From: Sphaerulina vaccinii
Lineage: Eukaryota > Ascomycota > Dothideomycetes > Mycosphaerellales > Mycosphaerellaceae
Direction: 5' to 3'
Assembly: GCA_022570795.1 (NCBI GenBank)
Contig: JAKUDP010000005.1
Coordinates: 124,001 to 188,000, forward strand
Length of the DNA: 64,000 nucleotides
A program made the position numbers and the translations under genes. Shown one piece after another: positions 11,169-22,679 of this stretch (its first letter is position 1; each line of letters starts with the position of its first letter). Below the pieces are notes generated by a model that saw nothing but the letters and a program-made list of their open reading frames with translations, had not been told where the DNA came from and did not search any database.

Positions 11169-11771
11169 TCTGCCTCGAGAATGAATCGGAATAATGAGGC
11201 TCTGCTCCAGGACTCTCGTCCGGTGGTCTTTCACTTCAGCTGAAGACCCGACTTTAGCAAGCCGGCGTCCTTTGAACCTGTGCTTCTCTTGTGCATGCTA
11301 TGCCACTATCCATTATCCACTGATCAGATATCGAGTATCAATAATGTGTTCAACTGAAAGAAAGGTCCAGCAGGCGAATGATGCAGACTGGTCTCTAGAG
11401 TAGCTTTGTAGAGACTCCCACCCATGTCGAAACTCCTGGCATCGTTCGTGGTTGTGCGATCAATAATCCTAGTCCTCTTCCACAACTCGATCTTGGTATC
11501 GGGCCAAACCAGCTTCTCGTTGGCTAGCTTGGATAGTGCGGGTAGAGCGGAGTAATGTTGGTGACTACAAAGCCTTCGAGCGGCCACTGCGGCCTTGCGG
11601 AGATGGCAGCAGCTGTTTTTCTCGCATTTCACAGGCTCAGCTCAACACTTTGATGGAGATTCCATGTCGAATCCACCTCTATCGGTGGGACAACAGACAT
11701 TTTTCAATGCCATGCTTCTCGGAAGACCTCCTTCACATGCGACTTAAGGTTGCGGCTGGTGCTGTCATTGG

Positions 11772-11777
11772 CCGAGG
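11772..11777 (-). promoter_or_regulatory. CCTCGG motif in malate synthase promoter
   Basis: A CCGAGG hexamer about 330 bp upstream of the malate synthase ATG. It is the reverse complement of the CCTCGG core bound by FarA/FarB/CTF1-type activators, which are known to induce malate synthase on fatty acids. A single hexamer is weak evidence; the pair with 11913-11918 strengthens it. Confidence 0.4.
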
Positions 11778-11912
11778 TCGATCTCTCCACACTTTCTCTC
11801 GACTGGCGACGAAGCACGTTGACGGTTGGAGCTCTCCTCCCCTCAACCGACAGTGGCAGGGAGTGATCGGAGCGGATGCCATGACGGCGGGTAGCGAGCA
11901 CAGTACCGTCGT

Positions 11913-11918
11913 CCTCGG
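11913..11918 (+). promoter_or_regulatory. CCTCGG motif in malate synthase promoter
   Basis: A CCTCGG hexamer about 190 bp upstream of the malate synthase ATG, inverted relative to the motif at 11772-11777. Its position suits a fungal upstream activating site. Confidence 0.4.
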
Positions 11919-12105
11919 CATAGCAGGTGAGAAACACTGGCCAGCTCCAGACGAAGCTTTACTCTGTGTCGTGACGTATAAGGACGACTGATCCATTGTG
12001 CGCCTCTTCCTCTACACCTCATCACCTCCTTCACTAAGATCTCTACTGTATCAGCGAGATCGATATACCAACTAGGAAGGAACAACTGACAAGCACTTAC
12101 CCACC

Positions 12106-13854
12106 ATGCCTACGCCCGTCAACACCGACCAGATCCTTAAGGATGTCAACATCCTCGGCAGACTCGACGACCAACGCCGACAGGTGCTGAGCAAAGAAGC
12201 CATCATCTTCCTCGCTGTGCTGCACCGCACCTTCAATGCCACACGCAAGACCCTCCTCGAAAGACGCCAGGTTCGCCAGCAAGAGCTTGACAATGGCCAC
12301 CAACTCGACTTCCTTCCAGAGACCAAGCACATTCGCGATAACAAGACATGGAGGGCAGCACCACCAGCCCCAGGAATGGCCGATAGAAGACTGGAAATTA
12401 CCGGACCAGTTGACAGAAAGATGGTTGTGAACGCATTGAACTCGGATGTGTGGACATACATGGCAGATTTCGAAGGTAAGAATGCCCTGGCGAAACCGGT
12501 AGGAATGTAGCTGACTTCTGATGTAGACGCCAGTGCCCCAACTTGGGACAACATGATCAACGGCCAAGTGAACCTTTACGATGCCATTCGCAAGCAGATT
12601 GACTTCAAGCAAGGACAGAAGGAGTATAAGCTGCGAACAGACCGCAAACTGCCAACTCTCATTGCCCGTGCTCGTGGCTGGCATCTTGAGGAGAAGCACT
12701 TCACAGTTGACGGAGAGCCAATGTCTGGTTCCCTTTTCGATTTCGGTGTGTACTTTTTCAACAACGCCCATGAGCTCGTCAAGCGTGGTGCAGGCCCATA
12801 CTTTTATCTGCCGAAGATGGAGTCCCACCTCGAAGCACGTCTCTGGAACGATGTCTTCAACCTATCCCAGGACTACATTGGCATGCCTCGTGGCACCATT
12901 CGTGGAACCGTCTTGATTGAGACAATCACCGCCGCATTCGAAATGGACGAGATCATCTACGAGCTTCGCGATCACTCCTCAGGTTTGAACTGTGGTCGAT
13001 GGGATTACATCTTCTCCGTGATCAAGCGCTTCCGCCAGAACCCAGCTTTCGTCCTGCCCGATCGATCCGCCGTCACGATGACCGTGCCGTTCATGGACGC
13101 ATACGTTCGTCTTCTCATCAAGACTTGCCACTCTCGTGGTGTCCACGCCATGGGAGGCATGGCAGCTCAAATTCCAATCAAGAACGACGAGAAGGCCAAC
13201 GCAGCAGTCATGGACCAGGTCCGTGCTGACAAGCTCCGAGAAGTTCGTGCTGGCCACGATGGTACCTGGGTTGCTCACCCAGGTCTGGCACCAATTGCAG
13301 GTGCCGTTTTCAACGAGCACATGCCCACACCCAACCAGATCTACCGAAGACGCGAGGATGTCGAGGTCAACGCCAACGATCTGCTCAACATGAACGTTCC
13401 AGGCAAGGTGACCGAAGATGGCATCCGCAAGAACTTGAACATCGGTCTCGGATATATGGAGGGCTGGCTTCGTGGAGTCGGTTGTGTTCCAATCAACTAC
13501 CTCATGGAGGACGCAGCAACCGCTGAAGTATCGCGATCACAATTGTGGCAGTGGTGCAGACATGGTGTGTCCACAGCAGAAGGCAAGAAGGTCGACAAGC
13601 AGTATGCTCTCAAGCTTCTGTACGAGCAGGCAGGTGAGCTCGAGAAGAATGGACCAAAGGGCAACAAGTACCAGTTGGCTGCGAAGTATTTTGCTACGCA
13701 AGTCACTGGCGAGGAGTACTCGGAATTCTTGACATCGTAAGTTTACACCCCTGCCCGAGATGTTTTCGTGAGAAACGCACTGACATGGATCAACAGATTG
13801 CTATATAACGAGATCACGAACCAGGGTGAGAAGGTCGCTGCTGCTAAGTTGTAG
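12106..13854 (+). CDS. acuE: Malate synthase, glyoxysomal/peroxisomal
   Basis: Three exons (12106-12475, 12527-13736, 13797-13854) give 545 residues, the normal length of fungal malate synthase A. Recognisable blocks are TWRAAPPAPGMADRRLEITG, MADFEDASAPTWDN, RPRGWHLEEKH-like RARGWHLEEKH, the catalytic GTIRGTVLIETITAAFEMDEI with the conserved Arg and metal-binding Glu, LNCGRWDYIFS, MGGMAAQIPIK and GTWVAHPGLAP. The enzyme condenses glyoxylate and acetyl-CoA to malate, letting the cell grow on acetate or fatty acids. The last exon ends in AKL, a type 1 peroxisomal targeting signal, so omitting the 58-bp exon 3 would lose the signal. The D of FEDAS is split by intron 1. Two CCTCGG-type motifs lie in the promoter and a regulator of that class is 5 kb upstream. 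Confidence 0.97.
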
Positions 13855-14305
13855 TTGTACTGAAATACTTTGTCTGTTTATGAAGCGACACACTTACCAG
13901 ATAGTGTGTATTGAATGAAGCTAAGCTTTCTTGTAGATTTACCAAAAGTTGCTCACCGTGATATATCATGCCTAAATCCTTTGTCAACGATCCCCTTCGA
14001 GTGCGTCAAGTAAGATGGCATCAAGAAGCTTCAGTAGTGTGGTGCAGGCGTAGCTTCCGTCAACAGTCGATGGTGGGTATCAAGTATGCATCACCTCTGC
14101 TGCGTTATGCATCTAGAAATGTAAAACGAGCGTATGTCGTAACAGGATCTTGAACTAATCATGTGGTTCCAGCTCGGACAAATGGACTGGCAGTATAGTA
14201 GTATGGTATCGTGGGTAGTATCTGTTTCGGAATCCTGCTGGAGTATGATAATCTTCATGCATCATGAATCATTGCTAATGTCGTCCATGCACCTTTATGT
14301 TCTGT
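13855..14305. other. Intergenic, convergent 3' regions
   Basis: This 450-bp gap lies between malate synthase and the CREG-like gene, which converge. I see nothing beyond expected 3' untranslated sequence. Confidence 0.5.
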
Positions 14306-15130
14306 TCAAAGTCCCATCTTCCACCAACTGCTCGAATGCCCATGCTTATGTCTTTTCTCGCCTGGCAACTTGGCAGCGATGACCTCCTGCATCGTGAGAT
14401 TCTGCCAGATATCAAGCGGCAGCCAACCAATCCTAGCTCTGTCACCGAAACCGCCAAACCAGTAGATATGGTCCACTACCAGCTGTGCATAATGGCTTTG
14501 GTGGATATCATTTCCTGGCTGCCAGTATATCGAGTCAGGATGTGATCTCAGAAAGCAAGCTTGGATCTTGCCATCCTTAAGCCTCTCCTCAGAGACAGTT
14601 TCCAAATGTCCATGCAGTGAGAAGCGAGGTAGCGCAGCTGGCGTGTGTGGTGTGGGGATCTCGTCTTCGTCTTGCTTCCACATCCAGCTCGTGAAGCTGT
14701 CAAAAGCAGAGTATGTGTTCTTCTGTGTGGGCCACCACCTGATGCTGAGTGATATGTTGGATCCCTGATTGTAGTTCTTATATGGAGTTGCAATGTCAAG
14801 GGCGAGTAGAATTGGGTTGCCACTGTGAGGGTCGCAATCGGCGTAGTATTCCATTAAGCCTATAGGCGCTCCTTCGACATCCTGAGGACGATTTTCTGAA
14901 GCAGAGACATCTTTGCTACTCGATGTAATCGGAAAAGATGTGACTAGGTCGCCAATTGTCGTGAGATGGAGGATCTTTCTCGCTTGAGCCACGGATTCGC
15001 GAACAGTAGGGAAGTGGAAGTCGCTCGATGTGTGTTCTGGGTTCGAGAAGATATGCTGTGGCGCGACTTGGCCAACTGAGCTGGCGGCAGACAGACCAGC
15101 TGTGGCGATGATCAGTGTGGCAGTCTTCAT
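14306..15130 (-). CDS. CREG-like secreted FMN-binding-fold protein
   Basis: Single exon, 274 residues from MKTATLIIATAGLSAASS, a good signal peptide; an ATG seven codons upstream (15151) would weaken it slightly. After the signal come ARKILHLTTIGDLVTSFP, GAPIGLMEYYADCDP, GNPILLALDIATPYKN, NISLSIRWWP and HYAQLVVDHIYWFGGFG, the sequence order of the CREG1/pyridoxamine-phosphate-oxidase-like split barrel (PF13883). CREG proteins are secreted or lysosomal glycoproteins that keep the fold but generally lack oxidase activity; fungal members are uncharacterised. Two N-x-S/T sequons are present (NIS and NLT). The gene is divergent from RPS30. Confidence 0.85.
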   Translation of the reverse strand: MKTATLIIATAGLSAASSVGQVAPQHIFSNPEHTSSDFHFPTVRESVAQARKILHLTTIGDLVTSFPITSSSKDVSASENRPQDVEGAPIGLMEYYADCDPHSGNPILLALDIATPYKNYNQGSNISLSIRWWPTQKNTYSAFDSFTSWMWKQDEDEIPTPHTPAALPRFSLHGHLETVSEERLKDGKIQACFLRSHPDSIYWQPGNDIHQSHYAQLVVDHIYWFGGFGDRARIGWLPLDIWQNLTMQEVIAAKLPGEKRHKHGHSSSWWKMGL

Positions 15131-15510
15131 CGTGTTTCGTATGCTTGTCAATGTGTATGTGAGGCAGGCCTGTTCATTCTCGTATCATCGTATGGGAAGG
15201 GAGCAGATGATGCGTCCTGCCTTATCAGATCTGCCTTAGTCATTCACCCTCGGTGGTTCTTGCCTCTTTCTCCACTCTGCCAAGGACTCAGAATTGCACG
15301 ACACCGTCACTTGAATCACCTGCAACCTCTTCCACTACACCCAGCGCCAACACCGTCATCAACACAACGAGTGAGTCCCATCCCGCCGCACCGACAGCAC
15401 CAGCGCACCACACATACCGACATCTCGCTCGTCCCCGACCGCCATACAGAGAGCAGCACAACTGACATCGCATTTCGCCACCACAGAAAACAGTACCTCA
15501 ATTCGCAATC

Positions 15511-15778
15511 ATGGGTAAAGTGCACGGCTCCCTCGCCCGTGCCGGAAAGGTCAAGTCGCAGACTCCAAAGGTACGCCACACATCGAGCTGCAAGAGGCAG
15601 GAGCGAAGATAGGATCTCGGAGAAGAAACTAACTGATGAACGCCCGCAGGTCGAGCCACAGGAGAAGAAGAAGGTCCCCAAGGGCCGCGCGAAGAAGCGA
15701 ATCCAGTACACCCGCCGTTTCGTCAACGTTACCATGACCGGCGGAAAGAGGAAGATGAACCCCAACCCAACCTCATAG
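15511..15778 (+). CDS. RPS30: 40S ribosomal protein S30
   Basis: Two exons (15511-15570, 15650-15778) encode 62 residues: MGKVHGSLARAGKVKSQTPK, then VEPQEKKKVPKGRAKKRIQY, then TRRFVNVTMTGGKRKMNPNP, ending TS. This is full-length fungal eS30, made without the ubiquitin-like fusion found in animals. It is a basic component near the decoding centre of the small subunit. A probable intron in the 5' leader runs from GTGAGT at 15371 to an acceptor near 15486, common in fungal ribosomal protein genes. The upstream in-frame extension to 15260 is leader, not protein. Confidence 0.96.
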
Positions 15779-16763
15779 ACGACTCTTACACCACGACATG
15801 ACTGGACGTGAAAGGAGGATGGTCTATTTTGCGTGATGGGTTTTGACAGCGTGAGGAAATGAGCGCAGAACATGACATGGACTACGGACATGGGGAATAC
15901 GGCGTTTTTCCGAGGAAGAAAATGGGCTGGATGTCTCGAGAGTGTGGTTCTTCATATCAACTCAGATCTCTGATCGAGAAGAGTAGGGCGCGCTTGAAGA
16001 AGGAAGTCGAGCTGTCAACATGAAAATGGAGAAAGGCTTCTGGTTCTGTATACTACCACAGTAGCTCAATCGCACAAGGCTTCTCACGCATACATCGTGT
16101 CTGTCTCACCTTCATCTTGTTGCGGTATGATCCATGAAAACGAATATGTCTCCTCTGAGAGTATACCATACAGCCAGCTATGTGCCGACTGCTCTTCTAC
16201 AAAGTCCTCTGGTCGGCTGTCGAGACTCCATCGTCCTTACTGCTCGGACAAACTTGACAAATCTGGCGCCTGCCCCCTCTCTGAAAGTAGTTGGTAGGTA
16301 GAACAGCAGACATCTGTGGATTGCGAAAGTGGTTACATCATTGTCTGTCTTCGAGCTTACAACCGCACTGGATGTGAGCTCAGTGAGAGACATCGTCAAC
16401 AGCGGCTGCCTTCTGCCTTCTGCCTATACTCATCCGTACCTCATCAGCAGACATGCCTTTGATCCATCTACAAAGCTGTAGACAACGCACAGATCTCACT
16501 AAAGGTAGTTGGGTAGTTGGGTAAGCAAGTATCTCTGTAACTTGGACCTACTTGAAGTGTGAAGTGATCTCTGTCTGCGATATCAGCACCGCAGTATACG
16601 TGTGATTCCGTGAGACATTGTCAACAGCGGATAACTTCGGTCTCAAATCATTTGCATACGTTCTCACTTCAGTCCCCGTTCGACAATGAAAAATACAAAG
16701 TCGCAGGTCATTCGCTCCATTGGTCTCCACCAACGCCAGAATTCGCCGAACGCCACAGAAGTG
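15779..16763. other. Intergenic with two diverged duplicate segments
   Basis: No coding region is supported between RPS30 and the RRM gene. Two segments of about 118 bp resemble each other and are listed as a repeat. Confidence 0.5.
16287..16630. repeat. Diverged direct duplication (two segments)
   Basis: Segments at about 16287-16405 and 16513-16630 both begin GTAGTTGG and both end with GTGAGACAT(T/C)GTCAACAGCGG, allowing a two-base insertion in the first. Intermediate matches (TCTGTCT-CGA, ACCGCA) occur in the same order. This looks like an old tandem duplication of non-coding DNA. Confidence 0.45.
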
Positions 16764-19700
16764 CTACTCTAATGACTCGACATCCTCTGTGATTCGTAAT
16801 CCAGTGTCCTCGAGCTCAAGCTCATCCTCAACCTCGCCCAGGACACGCCCTCCCTCCGTCGCCGATTTCTTTTTCTCCTTGATATCTCTCTCCTGCTGTT
16901 CCATACTCTGCATCCTCAACTTCGCTGCCTCTACTGGGTCCAGCTGTGTGTAAATGACGTACAGCTTATCAGCCTGTCCATCATTAGTCTCTACCACTCC
17001 TGCGCCATGAAACGTGTGGCCCACTGGTAGCGTGATGATATGAGATATAGTGCCCGGTTTAAGTATCTCAGCGAGCGTCTGGTTGGCCTTTGGAGCTACC
17101 GCCGTCCCAGAACTTGGGGTAGCCTCCGGAGGACTATCAGATCTGTCAGAACTCTTCTTAGGGCTGTGCTTGCTACGTGAAGAAACGCGACGAGTTGAAG
17201 GAGGTGCCTGAAGGAGGTGGTTGTCAGAGCGCATGCGGCGTGGTGGCTTTACCTTTCCCGGAGGTGACACATTCGCATGCTCGCACTCCTGTGATATCGC
17301 GACTGTGTCTCCAGATGTGGTGCTTCCGGTCTCAGTGCCTGCAAACTGGTACACCGGCGTAGTGGCCTCATTGCTGGGTGCGAGATGGCTCATTTCCAGG
17401 ACCTCGGCCTTTGGATCACTGGTGATGACAATGGTATCCGCAGTGTCGGATGTGTCAATGGCGATACGCTTCTTAGGCTTCCTCTTCTTCTTGCTCTTGT
17501 TGCTCTTCTTGGACATCTCATTGGATTCGTTCTCAGCGGAAGGTCCATCTGCAGCAAGGTCGGCTGAAGTCTCAGCGTTATCAACCACAATATCAGAGTG
17601 GGTAAGCACCTGTACACAATCAGTTCATAGGTCTTTGACACTTTTGTGCATCGAATTCACCTCGTCCGCCGGCTTTGACTCGCTGAACATGCCAGTGATA
17701 CGACGCAAGATGGAAGGTACAGGCGGAGGCGCAACTGTTGCTGTGGTGGGTGTCTCCAGAATGTCGCTGATCACATCTGGTACATTGTTGGGCACCACGT
17801 TGGCGGCGTTCTGTTCGACTTGAGGATCTTCAGTCTTCGCTGGCTCTATGCCTTCAGTGGTTCCGGTTGCAGTCACTGCGGGTTGCTCAACGATTGGAGC
17901 AGGCTTCGAAGTGCTTGTGACTTTGCGCGGTGGAAGCGGATCTGGCATGTCAAGCTCGACTTTCTTGCCAGAGACTGGTCGCGTCTTGGTCTTCTTCGTC
18001 TTCTTTGCCTTGCCGAATATGCTGAATGACTCGGGCTGCGCGGGTCCCTTTGCTTTTGACTCCTTTCTCGACTTAAGTTCACCAACGCTAGTCGGTCCAA
18101 GCAGAGGCGAGCTGGGTGTGTTGGGAGCAGTCACCAAAGATGCAGAAGGTCTGTCCGAGCTGCCAGAAATCGTACGCTGGTGGACTGCTGTCAGAGCCGT
18201 CTCGCCATCATGCTCTGTGTTGGTGATGGTCTCTGAAGAGGACTTAGACGTGTCAAGCGGCGGCAAGGCAATCGAAACTTTCGACTTGGGCAGAGCGTGA
18301 ACATTGGCCTTCACAATCTCCTTCTGCGAGGACTCGATCACCACTTCAGTTTGAGCGTCGATCTCTGCACCAGCGGCAGTCGCTTCAGCAGAGGCAATGT
18401 TGGGCATGGACTCCGAATCGGTTTGCAAGGACGTCTCAACCTCAACCTTTAGATCCGCGGTAGGAACTATCCCAGCGCTGGAGCTTTCTGGAACCTCTTC
18501 GCCTGGCATAGCACTCGCAGTGTGGAAGCTGTCATCATTAGGCTCATCCTCAGACTTGCCGTGAGCATCAGCTGTCTCTGTGTTCAATTCCGCGCTGCTT
18601 GTGGCAACCGGCTTCACCACGTTCTCAGAGCCTGTTGATGTCGAGACACCTACGTCGGCTGCGGCCGCCTGAACGACCATATCGGCAAGCTTACCAGGAG
18701 TGACACGCGTCTCAGGTTGCAGCGACGCCGAAGACTCAGGTCGTAAGGAGTCGTTACGCTTGCCAGGCGTCGTATGACCGGTGACGACTGTCTCGGCAAT
18801 CGAGCTCGAATCATCAGGTATCGGGCTCAGAGCTGGGCGAGTCTTTTGAGCATTTTCAGCGAATGCTCGATCGAGACTATCGTCGTAAGGAGTAGTGTTC
18901 TTGGACTTCTTAGTCTTGTTCTTGTTGCTCTTCTTCTTTGCCTTGGGCGTGCCAGGGCCAGAAACAGTCGGCGTGGTGTTAGAGGACACGACATCCTTGG
19001 AAAATGTTTCTGTCGACCGCGACAATGTGTACCCGTGGCGAGTCGCGGTTGGTGGTTGTGCGAATGGCAGAACATTAATAGCCGAAGTCTGAACGTAGTG
19101 CATTGAAGGAGGCGCGTTCTTCCTCATGTCGGTCGGAGATATCCCAACATCCGAACGACGCACAAACTGCTTGTGTTCAGGATCCCAGAGCTGTTGAGCG
19201 ACCTCAACGCCGATGTGCTGCTCGTGGAAGAACATCGGTGGCTGTTCGATACACTTTCGCGCCCCATCCACCTCGCAAAATGTGATATATGTGCGCGAAT
19301 AAGAGCCAATACCATTCGGGTTTTGCGTCACAAGTGGGCCGTCAAGCTCGCTGACAGCTCCAAACTTCTTGAAGTAATCACAGATCTCGGCTTGTGAAGT
19401 AGACTCTGGAATGCCAAAGACGACCAACTTCTTTGCGTACGTGCACTTTGGTCCGATGGCCTTCTTCGAGCAACCGTATTCGGCGAGAGGTAGGCCGCCA
19501 TTTCCACTAATGAACTTGGTGTTATCGCCAGGAACATCCAGAGGTGCTGAGTACTGTCCAGCAGGAGCGAATGATGGTCCATTAGGCGTTCGCTGCATAT
19601 CGCCAGGCGCCGCTTGAGATTGAGAAGCTCGACGAGGATCGTGCAAGATCTGTGTGGGACCGTGTGGAAAACGCTCTGAGAAGCGAGAGTATGGGGCTGT

Positions 19701-21191
19701 GTTTTCGTCACGTCTCGCCAGTCTTAAGGAGCCATACTTCTCAGCATTGTGTCCACCAGTAGCGCCGAATTGGCGATCATCAAATTGGGCTCCAAAGCCA
19801 GAGTGCTCGTTTGGAGTGCCCGATGGGTGACGATTTCCAAAGAAGTTCTCCTCGCCAATGCTGGATCGACCAATGCTGTTGCGTCCTCGACCTCCTCGGC
19901 CGCGGCCCCTGCCAGGAAAGGTGTTTCCCTTGCCTCCGTATGATGCGTTGCTCTCGCGGCGCTTATTCTGCGAGTGCTCTGGGCCGAAGTTACCATGACC
20001 TGGCTGGTTGACAAAGTTCCTCGCATCACCATTGTTGAAAGGACGCTCGGTGAGTTGCTGTGGTCCATATGTGTATGGTGCTCGAGTTGGTGCGAACGCA
20101 TATGGGTTGTTCATCGCAATATGAGGAGAATGAGATTGGAATCCCGGAGGCGCTTGCGTGGTGTGATACGCCGAAGGTGGCGGAGGTGGAGGCTGGCCTG
20201 GCGCGAATGGGATCGCAAAGCTTGTTGGCCCACGAGTTGCGAACTGTGGCATGGTGGTGATCGGCGGGCCTCGAATTGGCTGTCGAGACTGCTGGGGAGT
20301 CTGGTTGGAAGGGAATCTCGAATCGTAAAAGGCTTGCGCTGGTTGGAAGCTTGTACGGTCGTGAACACTGTTTCGCTTGCCACCAGAACCGCGAGTGCGG
20401 GTTTGCGGCACACGCAGAGGCACTGATGGACCTTCACCACCGAAGCTGCGAGGCTGAAAGTGGGGCTCAGCCACAGACTGCACTGGTGTGTTGCTCGAGC
20501 TGAAAGCTGGGGCAGTGGGCTTGAGAGTTGTCGTCGGCATCGTGGACATCGGAGTGATGTCCTTTGGCGAGCGTGACTGTGACTGTGCGTCAGAGAGTGT
20601 GACGTGTGGAGCTTGAGGTTCAGTCTCGACGATCGGTTGCGAACTCTTGTTGACCGTGAGGTCACCCTCTACCTTCTCTAATGGCGCAGCGGAAGATTTG
20701 GCTGGGACTTTGAGCTGCTTTTGCTGAAAGATCTCAGACTGGATAGCTCTGACAACCCAGTTGAGAAATTCAGTGCCGTATGAGTCGATTTCTGAAGCCT
20801 CGAAAAATGTCTGCGCGTTGGCCTCTGGGCTCAGGAGATGCTTTGCCATGGCGGGATCATTGAGATAGTCTGAGCCCTTCTGCTCGAACCACGCTCTCTT
20901 GACGTGCGGAATGCGATTATCGGAGTTGTTCATCGCGATGCAGTACCAGACCTGCTTCAGGAACCGGAAACCTTGCACTTGTGTCTCGACTGCAGGGAAT
21001 TGCTCGCGAAGGAAGTTCTCCTCGACGTCCTGAGGTGCGTTCTGCGGAAATTCCCAAGGCATGGTTCGAAGCCATCGCTTTGGCGCCTCGTCGACTAGAC
21101 GAGTACAGTAAGGCAGGAGGTCGGCATAGCGATCGCTAGATGCGATGACTGGCCGATTGTCGTTAGCCATGATCGCGGCCGAAGATGTCAT
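16764..21191 (-). CDS. Large RRM and RGG-repeat RNA-binding protein, uncharacterised
   Basis: Two exons on the minus strand, 17661-21191 and 16764-17609, give 1,458 residues. The intron starts GTGAAT, is 51 bp and is phase 0. An alternative start is MANDNRPV at 21170. Residues about 15-150 form a conserved-looking helical region (YCTRLVDEAPKRWLRTMPWE). Then comes a long Pro/Ser/Gln-rich tract, an arginine-glycine box at about 427-437 (GRGRGRGGRGR), and one RRM at about 588-667 beginning KLVVFGIPESTSQAEICDYF and ending with its last strand HIGVEVAQQL. The rest is low-complexity with lysine blocks (KKKSNKNKTKKSKN, KKSNKSKKKRKPKKR) that may be nuclear or nucleolar signals. The layout suggests an mRNA-binding scaffold. 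I do not recognise a named orthologue. Confidence 0.85.
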
Positions 21192-21945
21192 CGTCCAAGT
21201 CGCACTCGAAACAAGTGGAAGTGAACAGCAGCGAGTGTGATTATTGCGCGCGCAGAAAGAAGCGAAGGTGTGCGACGTCGCTAGTCGTAAGCAACAGCAA
21301 GCGCCACGATGGATGTCGCTGTACTGATGTTTGTGGTGTTTCGGATGATGTTGGAAGTCGAAGATGTTCGGTGTTGTTTGCGATAAGGCAAGCGCGCGTT
21401 GCTGAAATTAGTGAGGCAGTTGCGACTTTCCCAACTTCACTTCGCACGCGAAGCCGGTGAATTTCGTACCGTTCGCGATGACGACGATGCAGTGATGAGG
21501 GTAGATTGTTTCTCAGAGATGTAAGATGTCCATCGTCAGATCTTGGTGAGGCTGGAGCGGTGTACACAACGAACGCGGCCGTTTGTATACGCGTGCATGG
21601 TCAGCGGTTATCCGCTATGCTGCAGAAAGAGGCAGGAAAGAAAGGGAAGCTTACATGGACAGTGACAGAAGCGCATCCTTCTTGCATATCATCAGAACAG
21701 CTGTTGTTCCAGGCGCATTACCAGGTGCATTATCAGCTTCTGCGACCTCCCGAAACAATCTCCAGCACAATGCCATTGTGCACAAACCACATGAGAATAC
21801 AGCGTTGCTACAAGACTCCTTTAATGCTCGTTTCATTTACGAGAGGAGAACATGCTATGGCACATGCCAGGTCATTGCCTACAGCCATGTCCATGCTGCG
21901 CCTTTGCCTCTAAATCTAGTGCAGTTCTGATATCCTCTGCACATC
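21192..21945. other. Intergenic upstream of RRM gene
   Basis: This 750-bp interval contains the RRM gene promoter and the 3' region of the Fmp46-like gene. Frames here are short and motif-free. Confidence 0.45.
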
Positions 21946-22679
21946 TCAAGCCTTCTTGGCTTCTGGGGAGTTCTTGACGAGCTTCAAGATCTCGCTCTCG
22001 TTCTCTCCAACGACTGTGTCACGTCAGCATAACAGCCTGGAAATGGATGCCGTGTCCGAGTCTGCTAGAAAACGTACCAGCTCTGCCATTGTTCCAATCC
22101 ACTGTTACTGGACGCTGAAATGAAGATTCGCTCTGCTTAAACTTCCGCAGTGCATCGCTGGTCCCCGTGGCATCTTTGACGACGCTCCCTGCATGTGAAG
22201 GTCCAAGGTACTCCAAAATGCTGCTCAACTGGTCGGCAGTTGGCGGGCCTTCTTGCACCTCTGAAAGCTGTCGTCAGCAGCTATTCGCGTTGTTTGTGGT
22301 CTTTTCATCTGTCCTGCGCCATTCCTATGCTCTAACACCGCCACCACCACCATCTTTCTGTTGGAAACGTACCGAGCTCGAATTCAGTCCGTTCCAGCTT
22401 GCTCTGCTTGCTGTGGTCGCTTGCCTGATCCTCCGTTGCATGTGCTACACTGGTAGCATTGAGCTGCTTTAGTAGAGTGTGTACGCGCGTCGACGTTGGA
22501 AGTTTCGGGTTGTGGAACAGAGTCACGACGTCCTTGACGCCGGCCTGCTCGATTGTCAACAATGTCCTTAGCAATATGCGTTCGTAGTGATGCGGGTACA
22601 GCAACAGCTCCCACGCGCGTGTAGAGACGAGATGCTGATCAGTACTAACCTCCTTGAAGAGATTCTTGAAGAAGCTCAT
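21946..22679 (-). CDS. FMP46: Fmp46-like thioredoxin-fold mitochondrial protein
   Basis: Four exons (22650-22679, 22373-22544, 22078-22260, 21946-22013) give 150 residues. The chain begins MSFFKNLFKEAGVKDVVTLFHN, then ATEDQASDHSKQSKLERTEF, PPTADQLSSILEYLG, FQRPVTVDWNNGRAVVGENESEIL and ends KKA. It matches the Fmp46/DUF1687 family (PF07955), annotated as putative mitochondrial redox proteins of thioredoxin fold. The reconstructed protein has no cysteine at all, so a thiol redox role as written for the family is doubtful here. Exon 1 is only 30 bp. All junction phases agree (0, 1, 1). Confidence 0.88.

Larger units (their letters stand above)
10092..12105. other. 2-kb gene-poor interval upstream of malate synthase
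   Basis: No complete gene is supported. The interval holds a three-copy 26-bp tandem repeat, a TA-flanked fold-back element and three CCTCGG/CCGAGG motifs, each listed separately. A minus-strand frame at 11324-11632 reads as protein-like for about 50 residues (SKLANEKLVWPDTKIELW) and might be a gene remnant, but I cannot name it. Confidence 0.5.
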
